A DNA stretch of 64,000 bases from Atriophallophorus winterbourni (lineage: Eukaryota > Platyhelminthes > Trematoda > Plagiorchiida > Microphallidae). Within the stretch, counting starts at the first letter, position 1; each line of letters opens with the position of its first letter. Shown piece by piece: positions 54,284 through 64,000 of this stretch. The stretch lies in contig JACCGJ010008406.1 in the NCBI GenBank assembly GCA_013407085.1, positions 1-64,000 on the forward strand, in the 5' to 3' direction. A model generated the notes under the pieces. That model saw nothing but the letters and a program-made list of their open reading frames with translations. It was not told the origin of the DNA and ran no database searches. A program made the translations under genes and the position numbers.

Positions 54284-57200
54284 ATGACCATTGAAACATC
54301 AGAATTAGTGAGTTGTGATCACTTGCACGCAACAAATTCAATCGTAACTTTCGCTTATCACTTCACAGATGTTGAATCCCTTAGGCGCGTACATCGTATT
54401 GTCGCACGTTCTATCTGCTTTTCGGACTCTGGTAGTAAAACCGGTAAAGTATCACGTTTACCGTCTGGTCTGCCATATTATCTTTCCGTCGAAGAAACTG
54501 TTCACCTGCTATATAATCGTATACTACAAAGAATTCAGCGGTCTATTCCATTGATGCAATGCATACCTCCGTCTGCTGAACAGCTTGGTTCTTTCAAAAT
54601 GCTTCTGGAGAAAAATAACGATGAAATGGTACCTCTAGCAATGTAGATAGTTTATTTATCTTTCCTTTCCGTGATAGATGGTGAACCCATATATTCCATG
54701 TATATCAGACATTAATAAAATCATGCATTTCGTTCCTTTAGCCTGGCATTTTAAAATTCCGCGCTTGTTCTCGTCTTCTAGTGTGTGTTATTCAATAATT
54801 TTGTGCCGTCATTTTAGTCCGTGTTAAATCGATCGCCACTGGCAATGAGTCTCCCTAAACATCACTTTCCTCTATAACTATGTAGACTTGCGTAACCTGA
54901 CCTTATGTCATCGCACTTTACCCTGATCAAGGCTTGTAATTTAATATATCTTATGTTGGAATCAAAATCTTAATGCCATACTTGCGTTGGAATGAGAAAA
55001 TAGATAGTTATATATCTGAATGACTTTTGTTTATAATTTGGGTTGGAACTACATTGGATTTAGTGGCCACGCTTAAGCGTAGCGAAGAGAATCCCCCTAA
55101 TTCCAAATTCGAGCTGCGTCTTTGAACAATTTTTTTAATTATGTACATATCATCACGCCTGCATACGAGTGGCTAATGATGGCCTATAGCGCACCAAGCT
55201 TCCAAAATTTATGCAGGACTAAGCGGTTTCGACAAACCCATGAGAACTAAATGAAGCATCTTTGGTGCCGAATTCGTGCCTCATTGATGGAACGCAAGTT
55301 TATGACGTATTTGAATAAGCTAGAATACCCCAACTTCAAACCAAACATTTCCATTATACCACCATTTTTGGCCTATAAACGATTCATATCGAAGTTTTTT
55401 AGCTTAGAATGCTAACACACAAATTGCAATGAAATCCGATTAAGGTTTTTATATCTAGTAGATGGGGTTGAATGTTCGCTTTTTTGTCTGGACTATTTTA
55501 TTGTTTGTTCGTTCCGGACAATACAATCAACTTCCATGAGCCTGGAATGGAATTAAGGTTTTAATACTTAATTTTTCTAACTTTTAATCAAGTTGTGAAA
55601 CGCTATTTTCTGCCAAATCTCAAATTTCTTTAGCTCTCCTCCGTAACATTTCATAACCATGTGTGCCTGATGAAGATGATGTGATCAACCATTTTCCTTT
55701 TCGTCATTGAGCTGGTCAATATGAAATGTTATGATAACTGACAATGTTCTAACACAATTCTGAACTTGAAAGTTATTTCTTTGTTATCGTACTGTTCAGC
55801 TGTCTGTGTGGACTCTAACCCTAAAGAAAACTATATATGAATGACACATTTTCTCATTTGTATTTATTTACCCGTTATAACTGATGCGATGTTATTGGCG
55901 TGAATTATAAGGAATACACTGCAGATTTTTTTAATTTGGTCCACATTTTTTCGGAAATTCGCGGTTTTCTGAGGCTTTTTAAATATCTTAGCTATTTTAT
56001 TGCCCCGTTCTCTCATTCTAGAAAGAGATATTTCACACAAGACGGCGATTAGAACTGGCCTGTCGATATGATCAATTGCTTGCTGGTCTTCGTATACACG
56101 GTCAACGTAAATCCGGGCGAACTGATTTTAAAGAAAGTTCTCGCGAAAGTAAAGGTAAGCATTGAATGTACCGAATCGTTTTCGCCCCTTTTGAGATGCG
56201 CATCCTAAGCGTGGTTGTCAATTATACAATTTTCTCGCCTTCATTATAATCTATTGTCGTTCCCATCATGATTTTGTCGCAAAATCACGATCGACTTCGC
56301 CTTTTTCTGTGTATCTTTTGTATATCTTTAAGAGCACTATTCATTATTTATTAAAAATATTAATAGCTTAATGAAAGTTAACTACTGATCTCAAGGTGAA
56401 GCTGTCTGTGATTATTTACCATAGATGCACCCCCGGTGAAAAGGAAGTTACTACAGTCGCCGAGTATGCTAGAGGATAATTACGCTGAATATCATGAGAA
56501 TACTCCCTTCGATCTTCACCACAGAGATCCTCCTACTTTGGACAAATTAATCAATTTTTACAGCGTGAAATCCAGCAGCAGTAAGCGGACTGGGCGTAAT
56601 GGTATATTTGATTCCGCTACCTCGATACATCTGCCTCGTTCCACCCCGATTGAATTACTCCGCTCCAATGAAAATGAAATTGTTGATTTGCCAACAGCGG
56701 ACAAATTTAAGAGCTACTCAAATGGTATGTCATCAACGGATTAGTGTTTCGTTTTCATTATTTTACTGATCAACAATGAGTACTGTGTACGCGACTTTCG
56801 TTCACGTATCCAAATTTTAGTCGTGCAACATGGCATCCACGTTGCTATCATATATTTTAAGTGTACTCTACTTTCTGTCACTTATTATTTCTACGGATTT
56901 TTATACCTATTTGTATTGAAACATATGAGAATACTTGAATTAAGAAACTAAACATTTTCACGAATTTAACCTAAATTCACAATCTAACAGTATGGGATCA
57001 TTCATTCTAATCACTTACATCTTGGCTAACACCCGCTCTAACGACGTGAAAATTGCATTACACGACAATCTATGCGCTCTCGCGCAATGCCGAAAGCTCG
57101 GATATTTTTTAACATATCTAGAGGTATTATTTTCAACTACTTGACTATATAAAACCATTCTATCGAAAGTAGCCAGCAACGTGCACAATCTACAAATATA

Positions 57201-58839
57201 ATTCGGCTAAATGGTTCAAATATAAAGTCATGTACACAAAGTGCATTCCAAGTGCGGAATTATGCTACAGAACATCGATTTATCACTTGACAACCATATG
57301 CTTGAACCCATGAATTGCTTTCTATATCTTACCAGCTTTATCAATAGTACGGCATCGTTAGACTATGAGGCTTTGAAACTTATTTCTTACACCACCGTTA
57401 CATTTCACAGCCTGGATTTCCTACGGTGACAGAAAAGAGTGACCAAAACTCAAGGATAATGTCTACAAAGTGGCAGCTCAGACTGTTGCTGAATGGTGGC
57501 TATACTTAAATTCTACGAAAAATGTACATCTAACTTCTCTGAGTTTTCGACAGTCACTTTTTTGCCATCAGGGTTGTCCAATGGTCCCATTGGAGTCGTC
57601 GCAATGCCATCCATAATAAGATTTTCTATTATAATATTGACATGAGAAGCAGATCTACTAACTTCATGCGTTACGCTAGTTAGGGTACATATTTTGAATG
57701 TCAGAATATGGAATTCCCGAAGCTGATTCTTTTTCCGACCTTCTATTCCCATTGGTCCGGATTCCGTTTTGGTCAAACTAACAAGTGGCATAGATAACTA
57801 AAAGGCTACTATAAACCTCGCCAAATCTGGTGTTTCCGCTTTAGGGTTTGGGATCGCTCAAATCAAATCACAAGCCTGATTCAGACAAACTGCACGTTGG
57901 CCAAGATACAAATGCCTAGACAGATATGAGAAATGAAAATAGAAATAGCCGCGAGACTTCAGGCTATCCGTATGCACCTCAATGCCGGCTGCAGATCGGT
58001 TTAGCACGCTGTTGCCTCTGCTGTATAGAAGTACTGTACGTATGTATATCCATTCAAGGACTGGGTTGAATGGATGTTTCGAGGTGTATGCACCTTATCA
58101 CAGTGGGTCTTTGCTCATTCCTGGACATGTTCCATAGCTTTTCAAGTTCCGTGCCATTCCATCTCTGCTTAGATATAGTAACAAAATTCCTCTAAACTTT
58201 CCGGTATACTAGTATTGCGTGATTCTTTTCAGTTGCACGTTGGCTTTTCGATCAGATACATGGTTTGGAAAAAACACAAGACACTCCAATGGACAGTGTC
58301 AAACTGATCACCGATTCTAAAACTACGAAATTCTTAATCAATCGCTGTCGGATATATTCTGACTTGTGGACAAAAGCTTCACATGTTACCGCTTCTGCCG
58401 CGAAAATGGGTGGTGATTTCCTCGTCTATCCCGGTTAGTATATGGTTTCTGTAGTCCGTATAATTATGTGTATATTATTTGTTTGTTCTGTTTATTGCTA
58501 TAATCGCAACCAACTACGATTTAGTTTGCTGATCTTAACTTCAGTCCAGTTTTAAGTGCTATACCGTTGATTGCTGTTAACATTTTTTAGGCTAACTGTA
58601 TGTAAAACAGTTACATTCTTCCCTTTTTAGGTGATCCATTGCGCTATCACGCGAGTCATATCGTATGTGTACATAACCTTGACGAGCGTTTGGACCCGCG
58701 GGTGCTTGCAGCAAAAATCCGTCTGGTAAATCATGTCCGAAAATCTCTTGTCCTGGCCTTCTCTCCTGATGACTCGTCTGATCAATCTAACATCATTTAC
58801 ATAACACTTGAATGGTCAGGGAGTGTCCGACATTTATAA
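54284..58839 (+). CDS. TSEN34: tRNA-splicing endonuclease catalytic subunit Sen34, five exons (395 aa)
   Basis: Exons 54284-54628, 56022-56154, 56425-56724, 58233-58433 and 58631-58839 join in frame (phases 0,1,1,1). Residues 1-115 match the Sen34 N-terminal fold (DVESLRRVHRIVARSICF, SRLPSGLPYYLSVEETVHLL). Residues 116-260 are a variable linker. Residues 261-395 are the nuclease domain: YSDLWTKASHVTASAAKMGG, DFLVYPGDPLRYHASHIV, VRKSLVLAFSP and IIYITLEWSG. The catalytic triad Tyr325, His333 and Lys364 has the same 8- and 31-residue spacing as human TSEN34 Tyr247/His255/Lys286. The enzyme cuts the 3' splice site of intron-containing pre-tRNAs in a nuclear complex with Sen2, Sen15 and Sen54. The start ATG follows a strong acceptor (tctttcattag), suggesting a 5' UTR intron or spliced-leader addition. 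Introns carry SINE and RTE scraps. Confidence 0.95.
54800..54940 (+). mobile_element. SINE-like family, degenerate copy in TSEN34 intron 1
   Basis: gtgttaaatcgatcgccact then tgagtctccctaaacatcac, acttgcgtaacctgacc and gatcaaggcttgtaattt follow the family order. Diverged. Confidence 0.6.
57241..57500 (+). pseudogene. RTE reverse transcriptase scrap in TSEN34 intron 3
   Basis: HSKCGIMLQNIDLSLDNHML then EPMNCFLYLTSFINSTASLD parallels copy A1 (PSKCSVLLQDIDLSNN.. and VDRFTYLRSCINSYASLD). It is the region after the catalytic box. Confidence 0.7.
57866..58060 (-). mobile_element. SINE-like family, degenerate copy in TSEN34 intron 3
   Basis: The plus strand reads tcacaagcctgattcagaca, atgcctagacagatatgaga and a tttagcacgctgttgcc block, in reverse family order. 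A block around the caggtt segment is shortened. Confidence 0.7.
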
Positions 58840-59311
58840 TGCCTATAATTTGTGAATATTTCTGTGAACAATAAGAAAGTATTTCTATTTACTCTTCTTT
58901 CTCTCTAACGCCATGCACTTCTGTTTTGTATTGTGAATTGTCCACGGTCAATACAACGGTGGCCTGAATTATGCTTGCCTTATAAAGTACGATTGAAAAT
59001 TTCCAGTTTCATGATCGATTTGAAGCGGAATTACTTTAGGGTAGCTTGCTCTAGGCTCTCCAATTTATTCACGAATCAGAGTGATTAATATCAAACAAGG
59101 ACTACAAGCAGTCACGTTATATACGTTTGTTCGGTTGAGTTGATGTTAACTGGCCTTGATATACGTAACAAAATTACTTGCGCTTGATAGTAAAAAATCA
59201 CGAGCTAATCGCTTTGAGATCATTAGAGCAATAGGCCACTTAGCCTCGTGAATGGTTACTAACAACAAGGGACTTCATCAGAAAATTTAGAATTGCAGTA
59301 TTATGGTATGG
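58840..59311. other. TSEN34 3' flank, nothing further recognised
   Basis: Presumably includes the 3' UTR; caataag just after the stop could act as a weak poly(A) signal. No gene or shared repeat is visible up to the SINE at 59312. Confidence 0.4.
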
Positions 59312-59540
59312 TATGAAAGCACAATCCTGATCCAGGCAAAGTGCCGCACAGTCAGAGACTGCACGTGGGTGATATTACTATCAGGTTACCCAGGCCTAGA
59401 CAGATATGAGAAATAGAGAATAAAGATGGTAGTGAGACTCCGGTGTGTTTCAGCATGCAGCTCACTACCCGTGGCCAATCAATCTAGTAAGGTGTTAGCC
59501 TTACAGCACCGAAGTTCTGTACGATTGCACATCAGTGCAT
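59312..59540 (-). mobile_element. SINE-like family, full copy
   Basis: The plus strand begins gtatgaaagcacaatcctga and ends cgattgcacatcagtgca. About 85-90% similar to the copies at 10657 and 53642. It is preceded by a tatggtatggtatg tail in family sense. Confidence 0.85.
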
Positions 59541-62015
59541 TAATTGTAGTATTACTTGTTTATTCGATTCTTGCAAAAACTGTCCAGCAAGATATGCTGC
59601 TTAAGATTATGGATGATTGAGTGAACTGTAGTAATAAAAATTGATCTCCCTTTTGAGTGTCAAAGTGGACTGTTTACCAGTTTGACGGATTCAGCTACAG
59701 AACTTGGTTGATAAAGTTTACTGGGAATCTTTAAGTGGTCTCCGCAAGAGAGATCAACAATGGCATATTGTTCTTTAGACAATTTCAGGTTTGGAACAAC
59801 GTGTGTCGTTGTACCTTGCTTTCATATTTATGTTTGTTTTTCGTTCCGTAGCTGAGATCTCTTCGAAATGCGCTTATAGGCTGTCCTCAGAAACTGCTGA
59901 AACTCGCTAAGTTCTTCAACTTTAAAATTGCACTATGCATTGAAATTCGCTGAGCAATTAAAAAGCAATGTCTTCTCCTTGTTCTTCTCGGTGTGTTCGC
60001 TTTGCTGCTAAAGCGCATTTTAGGACACGATCCTACACACGCTGTATTAACGGTAATCTGTTAAAACTGAATAGTTTGAGCGCACAAACTAAGGGATGTG
60101 TTAATCGGCGAAATATTGTTTCTTGACCATTCAACTCTCATTGTTAACTTATAAGAACAGATCCTGTCGCTGGTGGATATTTTAGTACAATCTACGGCTT
60201 TGCCGCAGGATGGCATATTCGATTTACAGTTATCATCTTTTGTAGCCATGTAGACAGCACATTCCGTTATTTGTCTTCTGTGCTTCGGCTTCACAAAAGT
60301 TTTTGTTGTGCATGACCATCGGAAAAGATCATCTTAACAGAATTTTTGATGTGTGATCGCCATGATGTTAACCCTATGTTGTATTGTAATTCGGTGGCAT
60401 ATGTTTACCTCCGCATTTCGCACTCCATCATATATTATTATCTACCTTTCTACGAATTATTGATCGTTGCCATTGATTTTTAAAATAAAAAAATTCGAAT
60501 CGAGTGCTTTGTGTTCTGTGCGCTTTCGTTTGGCACTTGATTTTAAATTTTATTTATGTTTAATTTGCTTAGTACCTATTTATCGATACATTCTTCAACG
60601 AATGTATATATATATATAATCCATGGCTTGTAAACGAATAAATATACCATGTTTGATTAAAACTATGCACATTTCTTGCTGTTTAGGTTTGCTGCTATAT
60701 GGATAAATAACCTTGATCCTAACTCAATCCTAATATGTAATGCTTTTTAAAAAATATAACTTGGATATGCATAAAATCTTGTTTCCATGCTTTTCTATGC
60801 AAGTGTAAAATATGCTCTCTGTTGTTGCTATTCATATCCTGTATCACACATATTTTAAGCTTCTGATATTTGCTGACTGACGCGACTTTTTTAATCCTAA
60901 CTGGGACATATCTCATGATTAGAAAATTCTGTCTTTGGCGTGAACTTTTAGATGCACTCTTCTTTCCATAGAATTAATGTTGGCCATTAATGTGTAAAGC
61001 GGCAGCGATTAACCGAGTGAGTATTAGCAAGGGTGTCTATCTTCAATGAATGGTTATCCGGATAAAAATCCTATTTTGCGCTCTGCCTGGCGGAGGCAAC
61101 CATTCTAAACAGGCCATGAATTCTGCCTAATGAGTCAGTGACCAATTAGAAATATTTGGTTATTACCGTGATTTTGTTCACATACTTGTGTTTTTTTCAA
61201 GAAAAAAGTTTTCGACTAAATTTAGTTGTGTGACTCTTACCTTGAAATCGCTCTAAATCATATTTTTGGTATTTTTGTTCTCAAAAATCAATTTTTTACC
61301 TCCTTTTGAATGATTTCTTTTTTTAACGCCTTTAAAGTGTTTTGGGAAGAAACTACCTCTTTTTTCAACCCGGTTTTTATATACTCAAAGATGATTTGTT
61401 TCGGCACCCTTATAATCAATTGTTTCTGATCACTTGCAAGGCATTACGGTATGCACTACTACCTACGTTCAAAACTGTTTATTTTCTACGTCTTTGTTCC
61501 AACAGTTTCGTCTGATGTTGACATCATGATCGCAGTTCTATTCGTGCTATGAAATACGCGTTGTGCTAATCACTGGCTTGATTCATTGCTTGTATACTCT
61601 TCGAATCTGTGTGTGACCGCCTTTCTACCAATCTGTCCACTTCATTTTCAAAATCGACTGATTTCAAGAATTACTTAGCAGTTCGCCACAATTAATGTGT
61701 TGCCGCTCAATAATTGTCACGCACTTGGACAATTTTCCAAGCTGCTTGTGAATGAGTTGAGAAGATAACCTAGGACTAGCACTATCCTGTCAACCTCTGC
61801 AGCCTCACGGTATTTCAGCCCCTGTCGGTACGTGGGCTGTTATTTTTCTTACTCTTGTCTTGTGATTTGAAGATTGTCAATCGTACACATTGAAAAAATT
61901 ACCAGTGACAATGCATAAAATCCTACTGATATATATATATATATATATTATACTAACCCACATTTTTTTCTTTTGAAAGTTTTCCTAAATTTTTTGCATT
62001 ATTTTTCATTTATAG
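59541..62015. other. Intergenic, AT-rich, no recognised gene
   Basis: I see no exon-like segment with both splice signals and protein-like composition. A (TA)n run lies at 61929-61950 and an AATAAA near 60638. The upstream exon of the small membrane-protein gene, if there is one, should be here or supplied by a spliced leader. Confidence 0.45.
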
Positions 62016-62020
62016 TATCT

Positions 62021-62047
62021 ATGCGTGATGAGAATAAAAAGGAATGA
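62021..62047 (+). promoter_or_regulatory. Short upstream ORF overlapping the next start
   Basis: An eight-codon frame (MRDENKKE) starts six bases into the exon that follows the acceptor tcatttatag. It ends in TGA that overlaps the main ATG (ATGA at 62044-62047). Such an arrangement can lower translation of the main frame or favour re-initiation; the effect is inferred. Confidence 0.35.
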
Positions 62048-62519
62048 ATGACATGTCGATCGTTGACCCCGTCATTGGGGATAGTGAACCTGAACTACCT
62101 TCCTCTATGTTTGCATCTGGCTCGAACTTTCAGGAACTAATCAGTGATTTAACATATTGCGGGATTTCGGTTCTACGAGACTCCGTCCAAGATATATTTC
62201 TGACTCTGGTGCTGTGTCTGTTCTGTTTTCTTTTGCGTGTGTTTCTGAAAGGTGAGAATATCGGTTTTCGATCATTACAGTAATTTTTATTCCTTTGATT
62301 TTATTCAGTCTTTTGGTAATATTTCATTCTTTTTCATGCAGCTACCTTCGGGACAACAAAAACGTACCTATGCTACTTGGTGGACGCTATATCCGGTTCG
62401 TCACTTTTTGTAAGCATTTAGGGTTGCCATTCATACAAATACTCATTTCATTTAAGTGTTGCTTTTCATCATTCTATAATTGCGATTTTCGTTTCGCAAT
62501 GCAGGACACCAAGTACTGA
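62044..62519 (+). CDS. Small membrane protein, three exons (96 aa), unknown
   Basis: Exons 62044-62251, 62342-62409 and 62505-62519 join in frame (phases 1 and 0) with donors GTGAGA and GTAAGC and acceptors tcatgcag and gcaatgcag. The protein has an acidic N-terminus (VDPVIGDSEPELPSS), a predicted amphipathic stretch, one clear membrane helix at residues 50-68 (DIFLTLVLCLFCFLLRVFL) and a short tail ending SSLFDTKY. I do not recognise the family. The last exon has only five codons, and a LINE 3' end begins about four bases after the stop, so the gene may have been shortened by that insertion. Main-frame sequence upstream of the ATG contains a stop, so 62044 is the earliest start in this exon. 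Confidence 0.5.
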
Positions 62520-62521
62520 CG

Positions 62522-64000
62522 AGTTTTTTGTTGTTGTTGGCCTCCTTCGGTCGATGTCGACCATGGATGTACATCACAGACTCGTGAATGTTCAGGTTTT
62601 GCAGCTGACTAAACAGTCCGATTCGGGAGGAACAATCTCTCCCGCAGCGCTGGCAACGATAGTCAGAACTCGGTTGTATTGCGTCAGTAGCACGTCGGCG
62701 GCGTGATCTGCGTTCAGCCGCCAAGAGCTGTATCTGCTCCTCCCCAGCATGCAGACGACGCTTTGCACAGTGCCTCCAATGTGAGCGGTCAATAGCAAGT
62801 TCTTCCCAACTCGCCGGGTCAATGCCAAGAGCTTTCATATCTCTTTTTTGCGGTCTGCCCAATGGTCGACTTCCTAGTTGCAACTCACCATAGAGTAGAT
62901 CTTTCGGAATACGACCATTTTCCATTCTATAGACATGACCAAGCCAGCGCAGGCGGCGCTGTCGCACTAGAGTGAACATGCTCTGTAGACCAGCTTTTGA
63001 AAGCACTTCAGCATTAGTCACTCTATCCATCCACGATATGTTCAAGATACGACGGATGCTTCGTAGATGGAAAGCATTCAGCTTCCGTTGGTGTCTTGCG
63101 TGGGTGGTCCAGGTTTCACTGTCGTACAGTAAAGCATTTAGTACGCACGCGCTGTACACCATCATCTTCGTTTTTACAGTCAGCATGCGGTTACCCCAAA
63201 CACGAGATTTCAAACGGGACAGAATGACAGCTGCTCTGCCAATCCGCTTATCAATCTCCGTGTCTAGCGAGAGGTTATCCGCAATGGTTGAACCAAGGTA
63301 TGTGAACTGATGTACTGATTCAAGCTGACAGTTTCCAACAGTTATGATGGGAGGCGATACAGTCCCTTGGCCAAGGACTTTGGTCTTGCTCATGCTGATT
63401 GTTAGACCAAAGTCTTTGCATGCCGACGAAAAACAGTCCATTAGAGACTGAAGGTGCTCTTGGGAGTGAGCAATAAAGGCTGCATCGTCGGCAAACAGCA
63501 GGTCACGGATTAGCACATTTCGTGCCTTGGTTTGTGCTCTCAACCGGTTTAGGTTGAAAAGCTTGCCATCACTTCGCGTGCGTAGGTAAATACCTTCTGT
63601 TCTCGTCCTGAAAGCGTGCTTCAGAAGCAGAGCAAAGAAAATGCCGAACAGCGTGGGAGCAAGAACACACCCTTGTTTGACGCCTCGGCGAATTTCAAAG
63701 GCTTCTGAGCTGAAACCGTTAAAATGGACTGAGCCCTTCATGCCTGAGTGGAACGAAATAACGAGCTTAGCAGTCTTGGGGGGCAGCCTATCAAATCAAG
63801 CATTTTGAAAAGACCCTCCCTGCTACGTAGTCGAATGCCTTCGTTAAATCAATAAAAACAGCGTATAATGGCATACGCTGTTCCCGACACTTTTCTTGAA
63901 GTTGTCTCAGGGAGAAGATCATGTCAACGGTTGATCTTCCCTTGCGGAAGCCACATTGAGATTCGGAGTAAATTCTATCAGCTAAAACTTGCAGCCGGAT
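62522..64000 (-). mobile_element. LINE with C-terminal zinc finger, continues past the window
   Basis: The 3' end is at about 62522, with a (CAA)n tail on the sense strand. Reading down from 64000: SESQCGFRKGRSTVDMIFSL, AVFIDLTKAFDYV, a frame break near 63780, then the long frame to 62524. The upstream part, with any endonuclease, lies beyond the window. Confidence 0.85.
62524..63741 (-). CDS. LINE reverse transcriptase C-terminal half with C2H2 finger
   Basis: The open frame covers reverse transcriptase blocks from IRRGVKQGCVLAPTLFGIFF through the catalytic LLFADDAAFIAHSQE box. FGLTISMSKTKVLGQG, VHQFTYLGSTIADNLSLDTE and the RLRWLGHVYRMENGRIPKDL segment follow. It finishes with a single C2H2-like finger (YRCQRCGRDCSSRIGLFSQL, which ends in QLQ..N rather than a clear His pair) close to the 3' tail. 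This is a widespread animal LINE type with a C-terminal finger. About 400 codons are undamaged, so the copy is fairly young, although a frameshift lies just upstream near 63780. The frame reads on through the tail into flanking host DNA as far as 62452, which is not part of the protein proper. Confidence 0.85.

Noticed and set aside
57513..57791. 92-codon minus-strand frame in TSEN34 intron 3
   Set aside because: Protein-like in places but unrecognised, antisense to a well-supported gene and next to RTE and SINE scraps. Probably a transposon relic.
60061..60294. 77-codon minus-strand Cys-rich frame between TSEN34 and the small membrane-protein gene
   Set aside because: No splice context, no recognised motif, and composition expected from chance in this region.

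Overview
This is a repeat-dense piece of an AT-rich animal nuclear genome. Spliced genes with GT-AG introns, RTE, CR1, BEL/Pao, Ty3/gypsy and pogo-type elements, and very high transposon density fit a flatworm (Platyhelminthes). A digenean fluke is most likely, but a large-genome tapeworm cannot be excluded by reading alone. No bacterial operons, rRNA or CRISPR arrays were seen, and no convincing tRNA.

Layout. Bases 1-9.5 kb: two exons of a minus-strand MacroD-type macro-domain gene (8326-8621 and 3232-3366). They are separated by a 5-kb intron holding a broken RTE retrotransposon, a fold-back element and a SINE. 9.5-22.6 kb: an isolated candidate exon, then a pile-up of broken RTE, CR1 and Pao copies. 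22.8-28.5 kb: one old LTR interrupted by two younger LTR retrotransposons, a BEL/Pao gag-protease element (23084-26645, LTRs nearly identical) and a gypsy element (26786-28380). 28.9-36.8 kb: an RTE fragment split by another gypsy element (29048-33260) and ended by a second BEL copy. That copy is interrupted by a pogo-like DNA transposon whose 439-aa transposase is intact. 36.8-45 kb: more RTE and CR1 copies, including a nearly complete CR1 (39420-42369). 45-62.5 kb is the host-gene half, all plus strand: a six-exon C2H2 zinc-finger gene (45146-51534), a five-exon tRNA-splicing endonuclease catalytic subunit gene TSEN34 (54284-58839) and a three-exon small membrane-protein gene (62044-62519). 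From 62.5 kb to the end lies a LINE with a C-terminal zinc finger, inserted directly behind the last exon.

A roughly 240-bp SINE-like family recurs at least ten times, including inside the introns of the host genes. Its last 35 bases match the 3' end of the window's own RTE element, so the RTE probably moves it. A 387-bp fold-back element inside the zinc-finger gene carries, in both arms, a sequence matching the catalytic core of a hammerhead ribozyme. With the intact pogo transposase, this is the most interesting signal. Among the host genes, TSEN34 is the firmest call: its catalytic Tyr, His and Lys and their spacing match human TSEN34. The zinc-finger protein looks like a transcriptional regulator with CtBP-binding-type motifs.
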